From an uncultured Frankineae bacterium (lineage in GTDB: Bacteria > Actinomycetota > Actinomycetes > Mycobacteriales > SCTD01), in assembly GCA_902805805.1 (NCBI GenBank), contig CADCUE010000016.1:1-18521 (forward strand): DNA of 18,521 nucleotides. Direction: 5' to 3'. Made by a program: the position numbers and the translations under genes. Below the pieces are notes generated by a model that worked only from the letters and a program-made list of their open reading frames with translations, was not told the DNA's origin and did not search any database. The first letter of the stretch is position 1, and each line of letters starts with the position of its first letter. Below are positions 1 through 7,621 of this stretch, one piece after another.

Positions 1-485
1 CCGTCGTAGTTGTCCTCGAGGTCGACGGTCTGTTCGTCGAGCCCGTCGGTGAGCAGCAGCGCGGCGGGCGTCAGCCGGCACTCGGTGTAGCGGGAGGCGG
101 CCGCGGAGTCGTCCGGCGATCCCCAGTTGCCGTGCCCGTCGATGAGCGGCACCCGCATCGCGAACGGCTGCGCCAGGCGCACCATCGCGTCGTAGATCGC
201 GCTGTCGCCGTGCGGGTGGTACTTGCCCATCACGTCCCCGACGACCCGGGCGCTCTTGACGTACGGCCGGTCGGGCCGCAGGCCGGAGTCGGCCATGGAG
301 TACAGGATCCGCCGGTGCACGGGCTTGAGCCCGTCACGGGCGTCGGGCAGCGCGCGGGAGTAGATGACCGAGTAGGAGTAGTCGAGGTAGCTCGACTCGA
401 TCTCGTCGACGACGCTGGTGTCGATGATCGTGCCCTCGCCCTCGAAGGGCGGGATGTGCGAGGAGGAGCTGCGACGACGGGCCAT
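1..485 (-). CDS. parC: DNA topoisomerase IV subunit A, N-terminal part (cut by left window edge)
   Basis: This is the DNA-cleaving subunit of a type IIA topoisomerase, which pairs with the ParE ATPase to decatenate and relax DNA. About 161 N-terminal residues are present; the rest lies beyond base 1. Visible hallmarks are [17 protein letters not shown] (residues 43-59), the [15 protein letters not shown] segment (90-104) and RYTECRL with the active-site tyrosine at residue 133. The positions matching the classical quinolone-resistance residues are Ser95 and Asp99, the usual sensitive form. The ATG at 485-483 lies 13 nt after the parE stop, so the two are almost certainly one operon with parE first. 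GyrA is the alternative, but the start resembling Streptomyces ParC and the adjacent parE of actinobacterial ParE type favour ParC. A separate gyrB-gyrA pair would be expected elsewhere in the genome. Confidence 0.9.
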   Translation of the reverse strand, partial: MARRRSSSSHIPPFEGEGTIIDTSVVDEIESSYLDYSYSVIYSRALPDARDGLKPVHRRILYSMADSGLRPDRPYVKSARVVGDVMGKYHPHGDSAIYDAMVRLAQPFAMRVPLIDGHGNWGSPDDSAAASRYTECRLTPAALLLTDGLDEQTVDLEDNYD

Positions 486-498
486 CAGGTGTGCCGGC

Positions 499-2598
499 TC
501 ATGTGTCGAGGAGCTCCTTGTTCACGCGGGACGCGCTGCTCACGATGAAGTCGCGCCGCGGAGCGACGTCGTTGCCCATGAGCAGCTCGAGGACGCGCTC
601 GGCGGCGTCGACCTCACCCGGGTTGATGCGCCGCAGCGTGCGGGTCGCCGGGTGCATCGTCGTCTCGGCCAGCTGGTCGGGGTCCATCTCGCCGAGGCCC
701 TTGTAGCGCTGGATCTGCCCCTTGACCTTCGCGCCCCGCGCGGCGATCTTGCGCAGCTCGCCCTGCATCTGCTTCTCGGAGTACGTGTAGATCGGCTCCC
801 GAGCGCCGGCCACCTCGATGCGGTGCAGCGGCGGGACGGCGGCGTACAGCCGGCCCGACTCGATCACCGGGCGCATGTAGCGGGCGAACAGCGTGATGAG
901 CAGGCACCGGATGTGGGCGCCGTCGACGTCGGCGTCGGTCGTGATCACGATCTTGCCGTAGCGCATCTGCTCGAGGTCGAACGTGCGGCCGGTCCCGGCG
1001 CCGACCACCTGGATGATCGCGGCGCACTCGGCGTTGCTGAGCATCTCCGAGATGCCGGCCTTCTGGACGTTGAGGATCTTGCCGCGCAGGGGGAGCAGCG
1101 CCTGGAACTCGCTGTTGCGGGCGAGCTTGCCGGTGCCCAGCGCCGAGTCCCCCTCGACGAGCCACAGCTCGGTGCGGGAGACGTCGGTGGACCGGCAGTC
1201 GGCCAGCTTGGCCGGCAGGGTGGAGGTCTCGAGCGCCGTCTTGCGGCGGGCGGCGTCCTTGGAGGCCTTGGCCGCCTGGCGGGTCTTGGCGGCGGCCGCG
1301 ATCTTCTCGAGCACCACCCGCGCCTGCGCCTTGCGCTTCCTGCTGTCGAGGAACTCCGTGCGCAGCCCGCGGGCGACGACGTCCGCCACGATCTTGCTGA
1401 CCCCGGGTGTGCCGAGCTCGTCCTTGGTCTGCCCGAGGTACTGCGGCTCCGGGACCTTGACCGTGACGACGGCGGTCAGGCCCTCGAGGACGTCGTCCTT
1501 GATGACCGGGTCGTCGTTCGCCCGCAGCACGCGGGCCGCCTTCATCGCGTCGTTCAGCGTGCGCAGCAGGGCCCGCTCGAAGCCGTTCTGGTGCGTACCG
1601 CCGTGCGGCGTGGCCACGACGTTGCAGAACGACGAGACCCGGGTGTCGTAGCCGGTGCCCCAGCGCAGCGCGACGTCGACCTCGCAGTGGCGCTCGACCG
1701 TCTGCGTCGTCATGTGGCCGGCGGCGTCCAGCACCGGGACGGTCTCCTTGTAGTTGCCGCTGCCGAGGATGTGGACGGGGTCGCACACCGCCCCGTCGAC
1801 GGCGAGGTGCTCGACGAAGTCCGCCGTTCCGCCGTCGAAGCGGAACGTGTCCTCGACCAGCTCGCCGGAGCGGCGGTCCAGCATCGCCAGCGTCAGCCCG
1901 GGGACGAGGAACGCCGTCTGGCGCAGCCGGTCGTGCAGCTGCTCGACGTCGACGGCCGAGCCGGCGGTGAACAGCGGCAGGTCCGGCCACCACCGCACGC
2001 TCGTGCCGGTCGGCGACACGCCCCCTGTGCCCGACGACCGGGTCCGCGGCGCCTTGCCGGCCACCGACAGTCCCGGACGGGGTGTGAACGCGGCCGACGG
2101 CCCCTCGCCGTCGAAGGTGCCCGGCACGCCCCGGCAGAAGCTCATCACGTGCACGCGCCCGCCGCGCCGGACCTGCACGTCGAGGCGCCGCGACAGCGCG
2201 TTGACCACGCTGGCCCCGACGCCGTGCAGGCCGCCGGACGTCTTGTAGCCGCCGCCGCCGAACTTCCCGCCGGCGTGCAGCTTGGTCAGCACGAGCTCGA
2301 CGCCGGTCAGCCCGCTCTTGGCCTCCACGTCGACGGGGATGCCGCGGCCGTCGTCGGCCACCTCGACCGAGCCGTCCTGGTGCAGGGTGAGCTCGATGCG
2401 CTCGCAGTGGCCGGCCAGCGCCTCGTCGACCGCGTTGTCGAGGATCTCGTAGGCCAGGTGGGTCAGGCCCTTGGAGTCGGTCGAGCCGATGTACATGCCC
2501 GGGCGCTTGCGCACCGCCTCGAGCCCCTCGAGGACCGACAGGTGCTCGGCGTTGTAGGCGCTGGGGTCGCGGGGACTGCTCGGGGCCGGACTCGTCAC
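499..2598 (-). CDS. parE: DNA topoisomerase IV subunit B (ATPase/TOPRIM subunit)
   Basis: The 699-aa product is the ATP-hydrolysing subunit that partners ParC. The GHKL ATPase domain is at the N-terminus: [10 protein letters not shown] (residues 51-60, Glu51 and Asn55), DDGRGIP (82-88) and GGLHGVGAS (122-130). A transducer region follows. The TOPRIM domain has [10 protein letters not shown] starting at Glu482 and DADVDG at 555-560. The C-terminus [20 protein letters not shown] is typical. EGDSAL in place of the common EGDSAG is, from memory, usual in actinobacterial ParE and so not a defect. The GTG at 2598 is chosen because the upstream valine codon is GTC and because this start gives the usual short leader before [22 protein letters not shown]. 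It is divergent from add across 75 bp. Weak SD-like GGGAG abuts the start; a leaderless transcript is possible. Confidence 0.93.
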   Translation of the reverse strand: MTSPAPSSPRDPSAYNAEHLSVLEGLEAVRKRPGMYIGSTDSKGLTHLAYEILDNAVDEALAGHCERIELTLHQDGSVEVADDGRGIPVDVEAKSGLTGVELVLTKLHAGGKFGGGGYKTSGGLHGVGASVVNALSRRLDVQVRRGGRVHVMSFCRGVPGTFDGEGPSAAFTPRPGLSVAGKAPRTRSSGTGGVSPTGTSVRWWPDLPLFTAGSAVDVEQLHDRLRQTAFLVPGLTLAMLDRRSGELVEDTFRFDGGTADFVEHLAVDGAVCDPVHILGSGNYKETVPVLDAAGHMTTQTVERHCEVDVALRWGTGYDTRVSSFCNVVATPHGGTHQNGFERALLRTLNDAMKAARVLRANDDPVIKDDVLEGLTAVVTVKVPEPQYLGQTKDELGTPGVSKIVADVVARGLRTEFLDSRKRKAQARVVLEKIAAAAKTRQAAKASKDAARRKTALETSTLPAKLADCRSTDVSRTELWLVEGDSALGTGKLARNSEFQALLPLRGKILNVQKAGISEMLSNAECAAIIQVVGAGTGRTFDLEQMRYGKIVITTDADVDGAHIRCLLITLFARYMRPVIESGRLYAAVPPLHRIEVAGAREPIYTYSEKQMQGELRKIAARGAKVKGQIQRYKGLGEMDPDQLAETTMHPATRTLRRINPGEVDAAERVLELLMGNDVAPRRDFIVSSASRVNKELLDT

Positions 2599-2604
2599 GC
2601 TCCC

Positions 2605-2667
2605 ATCTTCCCAGGTGACGGCACGGGCCCTCGGCTCCGACACGAGGACCCGGGCGCACGGCAGGAT
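2605..2667. promoter_or_regulatory. Back-to-back promoters between parE and add
   Basis: The 75-bp divergent gap (2599-2673) has a -10-like hexamer facing each gene. For add it is CAGGAT at 2662-2667, followed by exactly 6 nt and the GTG at 2674; a CCGACA at 2637-2642 could be its -35, with a long 19-nt spacer. For parE, on the minus strand, it is GAAGAT (2610 to 2605), followed by 6 nt and the GTG at 2598. This geometry puts the transcription start at or near the start codon in both directions. The parE hexamer fits the actinobacterial TANNNT pattern poorly. Both assignments are inferred by eye. Confidence 0.4.
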
Positions 2668-2673
2668 GGCCCG

Positions 2674-3756
2674 GTGCGCGACCTGGCTCTGCTCCCCAAG
2701 GCGCACCTGCACCTCCACCTGGCCGGCGCGATGCGGCCCTCGACGCTGGTGGAGCTCGCGGCCGAGCAGGGCCGCCGCCTGCCGGTCGAGCTGCTCGACC
2801 CCGGCGGGGCCCGGCTCGACGTCACCGCCCGCCGCGGCTGGTCGCGCTTCCAGCGGCTGTACGACGCCGCGCGCGACGTCGTCGCCGGACCGGACCAGGT
2901 GCGCCGGCTGGTGCGGGAGATCGCCGAGGACGAGCGCGCGGCCGGCTCGCACTGGGTCGAGGTGCAGGTCGACCCCTCGTCGTACGCCGCGCGGCTCGGC
3001 GGGCTGCAGGCCACGGTGGAGCTGGTGCTGGACGCGATGACCGCGGCGACGCGCGACACCGGCGTGGGCATGGCGCTGGTCGTCGCGGCCAACCGCACCC
3101 GGCACCCGGCCGACGCCGAGACCCTGGCGCGGGTGGCCCGCCGCTTCGCCGGTCCCCGGGACGGCACGGCGCGGGTCGTCGGCTTCGGGCTGTCGAACGA
3201 CGAGACCCGGGGACGACCCGAGGAGTTCGCCAAGGCGTTCCGCATGGCCCGCGACGCCGGGCTGCTGTCGGTGCCGCACGCCGGTGAGCTGCGGGGCGCC
3301 CGGTCGGTGCAGGGCGCCGTCGAGGTCCTGCGCGCCGACCGGCTCGGCCACGGCGTGCGCTCGGTCGAGGACCCCCGCACGGTGCAGCTGCTCGCCGAGC
3401 GCGGTGTCGTGCTCGAGGTGTGCCCTGCCTCCAACGTCGCGCTGGGGGTGGCGGGCGCGGTGGAGCTCGTGCCGGTGCGCCAGCTGCAGGAGGCGGGGGT
3501 GCCGGTGGCGCTCGGCGCGGACGACCCGCTGCTGTTCCGGTCGGGTCTGCTCGAGCAGTACGCCGCGGTGCGCGACCAGCAGGGTCTGCCCGACGGCTCG
3601 CTCGCGGGGCTGGCGGCGGACGCCGTACGGGGGAGCGCCGCGCCCGCAGAGCTGAAGACCGAGCTGCTCGACGCCATCGACGGGTGGCTGGCGTCCCCAC
3701 CACCCCGCTCGAACCGTTCGACAGGAGCCGCTGAGCGAGCGGTTCCAGCGGGGTAG
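2674..3756 (+). CDS. add: Adenosine deaminase family metal-dependent hydrolase
   Basis: The 360-aa protein belongs to the adenosine/AMP deaminase family, TIM-barrel zinc enzymes that hydrolyse the amino group of adenosine-type purines. All metal and catalytic signatures are present: HLHLHLAGAM near the N-terminus (His13 and His15), HAGE (His202, Glu205), RLGHGV (His226) and GADDPLLF (Asp283-Asp284, the SxDDP motif with Gly-Ala before DD). Length is normal. The start is the GTG at 2674, giving the usual beginning LLPKAHLHLHL; AGGA lies 9 nt upstream, though the same bases also form a -10-like CAGGAT. The last 18 codons (after GWLASPPP) fall inside a long palindrome and are probably not part of the fold. 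Substrate is uncertain: some actinobacterial relatives act on aminodeoxyfutalosine in menaquinone synthesis, but no menaquinone gene is nearby. Confidence 0.87.
   Translation: MRDLALLPKAHLHLHLAGAMRPSTLVELAAEQGRRLPVELLDPGGARLDVTARRGWSRFQRLYDAARDVVAGPDQVRRLVREIAEDERAAGSHWVEVQVDPSSYAARLGGLQATVELVLDAMTAATRDTGVGMALVVAANRTRHPADAETLARVARRFAGPRDGTARVVGFGLSNDETRGRPEEFAKAFRMARDAGLLSVPHAGELRGARSVQGAVEVLRADRLGHGVRSVEDPRTVQLLAERGVVLEVCPASNVALGVAGAVELVPVRQLQEAGVPVALGADDPLLFRSGLLEQYAAVRDQQGLPDGSLAGLAADAVRGSAAPAELKTELLDAIDGWLASPPPRSNRSTGAAERAVPAG
3703..3753. repeat. Large imperfect palindrome at the 3' end of add (REP-like or terminator)
   Basis: An 18-nt arm, CCCCGCTCGAACCGTTCG (3703-3720), pairs with 3736-3753, the reverse complement matching at 16 of 18 positions, around a 15-nt loop. 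It ends directly at the add stop codon, so it lies in the coding frame. There is no T-run, so a classical intrinsic terminator is not assured. Size and placement are also compatible with a dispersed repetitive extragenic palindrome that inserted at, and extended, the end of the gene. Confidence 0.7.
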
Positions 3757-3875
3757 CCGCACGGAGATCGCGCGGGTGCTGGCGAGAACGCTTCATCACT
3801 GGCACCATGGGGCACACACGTCACACGACGCACGCCGACTGTCGAGGCCGCTGGGGAAGGCGCACCTCGTCCACC

Positions 3876-3881
3876 AGGAGG
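3876..3881 (+). promoter_or_regulatory. Ribosome binding site of the DUF3145 gene
   Basis: A perfect AGGAGG lies 4 nt before the GTG at 3886. It is the strongest Shine-Dalgarno sequence noted in the window and fixes the start of the DUF3145 gene. The 129-bp gap upstream (3757-3885) otherwise shows no promoter I can call with confidence. Confidence 0.8.
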
Positions 3882-3885
3882 CACC

Positions 3886-4371
3886 GTGTCCGCCGGCGTG
3901 CTGTACGTCCACTCGTGTCCGCCCGTGCTGTGCCCCCACGTCGAGTGGGCGGTCGCCGCCGAGCTCGGCACGCGTGCCCGCATGGAGTGGTCGGACCAGC
4001 CGGCCTCTCCCGGTCAGCTGCGCGCTGAGATCAACTGGCGCGGCCGTCCCGGCACCGCCGGGCGGCTCGCGGCCGCCCTGCGCGGCTGGACGCTGCTGCG
4101 CTACGAGGTCACCGAGGAGCCCAGCCCGGGGATCGACGGGGAGCGCTACGCCGTCACGCCGACGCTCGGTGTCTTCCGCTCGTCGATGAGCGTCAACGGC
4201 GACCTGCTCGTGGGGGAGGACCGCCTGCGCACCCTGCTCGCCACGGCCACCGGTCCCCAGCTCGCGCAGGGCCTGGACGCCCTGCTCGGCAGCGCGTGGG
4301 ACGACGAGCTCGAGCCCTACCGCGAGGCCGGGGACGGCGCTCCGGTCACCTGGCTGCACCAGGTCGTGTAG
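3886..4371 (+). CDS. DUF3145 family protein
   Basis: The 161-aa product matches the actinobacterial DUF3145 family as I know it: start SAGVLYVHSCPPVLCPHVEWA, then an MEWSDQPASPG segment, INWRGRPGTAGRLAAALRGW and the end TWLHQVV. The family's biochemical role is unknown, and no signal peptide or membrane segment is visible. Cysteines are present at positions 11 and 16 in the HSCPPVLCPH segment, which might bind a metal, but that is a guess. The GTG start has a perfect AGGAGG. The PAP2 gene follows after 30 nt on the same strand, so co-transcription with it and the PHP gene is likely. Confidence 0.85.
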   Translation: MSAGVLYVHSCPPVLCPHVEWAVAAELGTRARMEWSDQPASPGQLRAEINWRGRPGTAGRLAAALRGWTLLRYEVTEEPSPGIDGERYAVTPTLGVFRSSMSVNGDLLVGEDRLRTLLATATGPQLAQGLDALLGSAWDDELEPYREAGDGAPVTWLHQVV

Positions 4372-4401
4372 GAGGCGCTGCCACCGGGGCAGGGGAGACC
4401 C

Positions 4402-5124
4402 GTGAGCTCCTCCGCGCCCCACGGCACCGCGACCAAGGACATCGCTGCACGCGCCGGCGTGCGGCTGCTGCTGGGGCTGCTCGGGGCGCTCGCGGTCGCG
4501 GTCGTCGCCGTGCCGCTCGCCGTCCTCGTGCGCAGCGAGTACGCCCCGCTCGTCGCCCTCGACCGGGACGTCAGCTCGGCCGCCGAGCGGGCCGTCGACG
4601 GCTCGGTGCTGCTGCTGCGCGCAGCGCAGGTCGTCACCTACCTCGGCGACCCGCTGCTCATCACGCTCGCCTCGGCGCTGCTCGCGCTGGTGCTCTGGCG
4701 GCGGGGTCACGCCCGTCTGGCGCTGTACGTCCTGGCCGCCCGCATCGGGTCCCTGGTCCTCTCGCAGGGGCTCAAGCACCTCGTGGACCGGGCGCGTCCG
4801 GTCTTCGAGGGTCCCGTCGCCACGGCGCTCGGGCCGTCGTTCCCCTCCGGGCACGCGCTGGGATCAGCGGTGTTCTGGACGACGACCGCCGTGCTGGTCC
4901 TTCCGCACGTGCGCCGACCCCGGCGAGCACTGCTGGCGGCCGTGCTCGTCGCCGTGCTGGTGGCGGCCAGTCGGGTGCTGCTCGGCGTGCACTACCTCAG
5001 CGACGTCAGCGGCGGCTTCCTGCTGGGGCTCGGCTGGGCCGGGGTGTGCACGGCGGTCTTCGCCGCCGAGCGGGCCGAGCGGGGCCGGCCGGTCGACGTC
5101 GACCGCGAGGGGATCGGCACGTGA
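4402..5124 (+). CDS. PAP2 superfamily membrane phosphatase
   Basis: The 240-aa integral membrane protein carries the three-part signature of type 2 phosphatidic acid phosphatases: KHLVDRARP (Lys125, Arg132, Pro133), SFPSGHALGS (Pro148 to His151) and SRVLLGVHYLSD (Ser190, Arg191, His197, Asp201). His197 is the expected nucleophile and His151 the general acid. Hydrophobic segments lie around residues 20-43, 83-98, 105-121, 157-167, 173-190 and 205-223. Such enzymes dephosphorylate lipid phosphates or undecaprenyl pyrophosphate at the membrane; the substrate here cannot be deduced. The GTG start is preceded by GGGGAGA. Its TGA stop overlaps the next gene's GTG (GTGA), so the two are translationally coupled. 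Confidence 0.9.
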   Translation: MSSSAPHGTATKDIAARAGVRLLLGLLGALAVAVVAVPLAVLVRSEYAPLVALDRDVSSAAERAVDGSVLLLRAAQVVTYLGDPLLITLASALLALVLWRRGHARLALYVLAARIGSLVLSQGLKHLVDRARPVFEGPVATALGPSFPSGHALGSAVFWTTTAVLVLPHVRRPRRALLAAVLVAVLVAASRVLLGVHYLSDVSGGFLLGLGWAGVCTAVFAAERAERGRPVDVDREGIGT

Positions 5125-6197
5125 GCCCGCGCGACCCGGCCGAGGACCTGCGCGCCATCGCCTTCTGCCTGGAGCGGGCGCTCGAGCCGTCGTACCGCGT
5201 GCGGGCCTTCCGCACCGCCGCCGCGGTCGTCGACCGCACGGCGCCGGACGAGCTGGCGGCCCGCGCGTCGGCCGGCACGCTCACCGAGCTCACCGGCATC
5301 GGCAAGGTCACCGCCCTGGTCGTCACCGAGGCGCTGTCCGGTCAGGAGCCCGTCTACCTGCGCCGGGTGCAGACGCTCGGGGACGTCCCGGTGTCCGAGG
5401 GGGCCGCCGCCCTGCGCGCTGCGCTCAAGGGGGACCTGCACACGCACAGCGACTGGTCGGACGGTGGCTCGCCGATCGAGGAGATGGCCCGCGCCGGTCG
5501 GGCGCTGGGGCACGAGTACATGGTGCTGACCGACCACTCACCGCGCCTCACCGTCGCCAACGGCCTGACCGCCGAGCGGCTCCTGCGGCAGCTCGACGTC
5601 GTGGCGGAGGTCAACGCCGGGCTGGCCGAGCAGGCCGCGGCCGGGGTCGCGCCGCCGTTCCGGCTGCTCACCGGGATCGAGTGCGACATCAACGAGGACG
5701 GCTCGCTCGACCAGGACCCGTCGCTGCTGGCCCGCCTCGACCTGGTCGTCGCGAGCGTGCACAGCAAGCTGCGCATGCCGCGCGAGCAGATGACGGCGCG
5801 GATGGTCGCCGCGGTGAGCAACCCGCACACCGACGTCCTGGGCCACTGCACCGGCCGTCAGGTGGTGGGGCACGGGCGCGGTGGCAAGGGCCGGCCGGAG
5901 AGCGAGTTCGACGCGGAGCTCGTCTTCGCGGCGTGCGCGCACTTCGGCGTGGCGGTGGAGGTCAACAGCCGGCCGGAGCGGCTCGACCCGCCGAAGCGGC
6001 TGCTGCGCCTCGCCGTCGAGGCGGGCTGCTCCGTGGCGATCGACACCGACGCGCACGCGCCCGGTCAGCTGGACTGGCAGCACCTCGGGTGCGAGCGGGC
6101 CCACCTGTGCGGGGTGCGGCCCGAGGACGTCGTCAACAGCCGGGACGTCGACGGCCTGCTCAGCTGGACCGGTCGGGGCGGCGCTGCGACGGGATGA
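5121..6197 (+). CDS. PHP domain protein with N-terminal PolX-like helix-hairpin-helix region
   Basis: The 358-aa product has two parts. Residues 1-100 resemble the start of family X DNA polymerases, with a helix-hairpin-helix LTELTGIGKVTALVV around Gly59-Lys62. Residues 103-350 form a PHP phosphoesterase domain: DLHTHSDWSDGG (His107, His109), LTDHSP (Asp138, His139), GIECDI, ASVHSK, GHCTGR, EVNSRP and DTDAHAPG (Asp308, Asp310, His312). These are the usual metal ligands, so the metal site looks intact. The polymerase palm of bacterial PolX is missing. The likely activity is hydrolysis of a phosphate ester, perhaps a DNA 3' end, but histidinol phosphatase-like functions also occur in the superfamily. 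The GTG start overlaps the PAP2 stop. The 3' end overlaps the convergent gene by 38 bp. Confidence 0.85.
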   Translation: MSPRDPAEDLRAIAFCLERALEPSYRVRAFRTAAAVVDRTAPDELAARASAGTLTELTGIGKVTALVVTEALSGQEPVYLRRVQTLGDVPVSEGAAALRAALKGDLHTHSDWSDGGSPIEEMARAGRALGHEYMVLTDHSPRLTVANGLTAERLLRQLDVVAEVNAGLAEQAAAGVAPPFRLLTGIECDINEDGSLDQDPSLLARLDLVVASVHSKLRMPREQMTARMVAAVSNPHTDVLGHCTGRQVVGHGRGGKGRPESEFDAELVFAACAHFGVAVEVNSRPERLDPPKRLLRLAVEAGCSVAIDTDAHAPGQLDWQHLGCERAHLCGVRPEDVVNSRDVDGLLSWTGRGGAATG

Positions 6198-7035
6198 GCT
6201 CCCGGACCGGGTCGGTGAGCAGCTCGGTGCTGGCGTCCGGCAGGGCGTCGGCGACGAGCAGGGCGCACGCGGCGTCCAGGCACAGCGCCAGGACGCGAGC
6301 CGTCTCGTGGTGGTCGTCGACCGGCGGGCGCGCGCCCGTCCGGCAGTCCGCGCACGGGCGGGACAGGCCCTCTGCTCCGGTGCGCCGCACGAGCGCCCAC
6401 AGTCGGCGGCGGCGGGTGAGCACCGCGGCCTCGAAGGCCGAGGTCGCGGCCTCGGCCCGCTCGGACTCGCCGACGAAGGAGCGGTCGACCAGCGCGTCGA
6501 ACAGCATCTGGCCCTGCAGGTCGTGGCACCGGCCGGACAGCGCCGACATCGCGGCCAGCAGCGCCTTGACCCGCGCGCTCTCCGGCCCGAGGTCCGGCTC
6601 GCCGGCCGCGGGCGTCGGGTAGACGGCCAGCCACGGACGCATGAGCGCGGCGTACTCCGCGCGGGACAGCACCGGCCGGGCGTACGCGGCGGCGATCGCG
6701 TCGCGGACGGCCTTGAGCGCCACGGTCGTGACGCGCGGCTCGACGCTCACGTAGGGCGCCTCGCCGATGAGGTCGTCGGCGAACAGGCCGCTGACGGCGT
6801 CGAAGGCGGCGAGCACCTCGATGACGAGCGGGCTGTCGGGAGCGAGCGCCCGGTCACGGGCCTGGGCGATCGACGGGCTGTTGACCCACGCCTGCGCGAG
6901 CCGGGGGAGGTCGTCGTCGCTGATGTGCGCGAGCTGCGCCAGCACGCCGAGGACGGCGGTCAGGTTGGGGTGGTCCTCGAGACGCTGCAGGGCGGGGGGC
7001 CGCCCGGCCGTCTGCCGACCCGTTCCTCGGCCCAC
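6160..7035 (-). CDS. Uncharacterised protein with a Cys/His cluster near the C-terminus
   Basis: I do not recognise this 291-aa protein. It looks like a real gene: sensible actinobacterial codon use, a GTG start with GGAG six nt upstream, and no better frame over its length. It is predicted soluble and mostly alpha-helical. After an Arg-rich start it runs LEDHPNLTAVLGVLAQLAHISDDDL and PRLAQAWVNSPSIAQARDRAL. Near the C-terminus Cys228-x2-Cys231, His242-His243 and Cys252-x4-Cys257 fall within 30 residues and could bind zinc or an Fe-S cluster. The stop lies inside the convergent PHP gene (38-bp overlap). The DUF2795 gene is 110 bp upstream on the same strand. No signal peptide is seen. Confidence 0.7.
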   Translation of the reverse strand: MGRGTGRQTAGRPPALQRLEDHPNLTAVLGVLAQLAHISDDDLPRLAQAWVNSPSIAQARDRALAPDSPLVIEVLAAFDAVSGLFADDLIGEAPYVSVEPRVTTVALKAVRDAIAAAYARPVLSRAEYAALMRPWLAVYPTPAAGEPDLGPESARVKALLAAMSALSGRCHDLQGQMLFDALVDRSFVGESERAEAATSAFEAAVLTRRRRLWALVRRTGAEGLSRPCADCRTGARPPVDDHHETARVLALCLDAACALLVADALPDASTELLTDPVRELIPSQRRPDRSS

Positions 7036-7145
7036 GGTGTGCTCCGCTCGTCCGACGCGCTCCGACTCGTACTGGAGTCTGCGGCAGATCGGGGACCGAA
7101 CTGGAGCGTTGCGCGCACACCCTGTCCGAGAACCGCCCGAAAGGG

Positions 7146-7553
7146 CTAGAAGCGGTGACCCTCCACGTGCCCACCGGACAGGGTCGACCAGACCTCCTGG
7201 AGGTTGGCGAACGACGGCCCCATCGGCAGGCTGTGCAGCTGGGCCAGGACCGCGTCGGGCGCTTCGTTGTCGGTCGCCACGCGGATGAGCTCCTCACGGG
7301 TCGCGGGCCACAGCCGGCCCAGGTAGGTGGCGAGCTCGCTGCGGGCCTGCACGTCGTCCTCGCTCATGCCCTCGGGCACGCCGCCGGACAGCGTCCCGTC
7401 CGGGACGCGGTCGACGTCCGGCTGGTCCTCTCCGGAGGGCTCCGGGGAGTTCCAGTCGGCGCGGTTGTCGTGGCCGGCCCGCACGAGACCGCTGACCTCG
7501 GCCTCCAGGGCGTCGTCCATCCGGGCGCTGTGCTTGTCGCTGCCTCGTTGCAT
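7146..7553 (-). CDS. DUF2795 family protein
   Basis: The 135-aa protein resembles the actinobacterial DUF2795 family: N-terminal MQRGSDKHSARMDDALEAEV, a Glu/Pro-rich acidic middle, the segment MSEDDVQARSELATYLGRLW and, around residues 80-130, the small DUF2795 fold with NEAPDAVLAQLHSLPMGPSFANLQEVW. It ends in GGHVEGHRF. The domain's function is not established. The ATG at 7553-7551 is the only start that keeps the conserved MxRGxxKHSxRxDD beginning; no convincing Shine-Dalgarno sequence precedes it. It lies 68 bp after aceE on the same strand, but an inverted repeat spans that gap with one arm touching this start codon, so it may have its own promoter or be controlled by the structure. Confidence 0.82.
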   Translation of the reverse strand: MQRGSDKHSARMDDALEAEVSGLVRAGHDNRADWNSPEPSGEDQPDVDRVPDGTLSGGVPEGMSEDDVQARSELATYLGRLWPATREELIRVATDNEAPDAVLAQLHSLPMGPSFANLQEVWSTLSGGHVEGHRF

Positions 7554-7611
7554 GGGGCGCCGATACCCGGTGTCCGCAGGCCTACGCGCTCCGTCCGGCC
7601 GTCGGCGCCCC
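7554..7611. repeat. Inverted repeat spanning the aceE-DUF2795 gap
   Basis: GGGGCGCCGA at 7554-7563 and its exact reverse complement at 7602-7611 flank a 38-nt spacer. The first arm begins on the base next to the DUF2795 start codon, and the second lies 10 nt after the aceE stop. In RNA read leftward from aceE this gives a 10-bp GC stem whose 3' arm abuts the ATG. It could attenuate or terminate aceE readthrough. The long loop, the self-complementary GGCGCC core and the absence of a T-run make this uncertain. Confidence 0.5.
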
Positions 7612-7621
7612 CCTCGCGCGG

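Noticed and set aside
1147..1158. Leu in the parE TOPRIM motif (EGDSAL rather than EGDSAG)
   Set aside because: This is, as far as I recall, normal for actinobacterial ParE and not a lesion.
418..2660. Very long open frame on the plus strand opposite parE, continuous with add
   Set aside because: It is the antisense shadow of a well-supported parE gene in GC-rich DNA; composition is low-complexity and no family motif appears before the add start at 2674.
7135..7146. GCCCGAAAGGGC hairpin at the DUF2795 stop
   Set aside because: A four-pair stem overlapping the stop codon with no T-run is too short to call a terminator.
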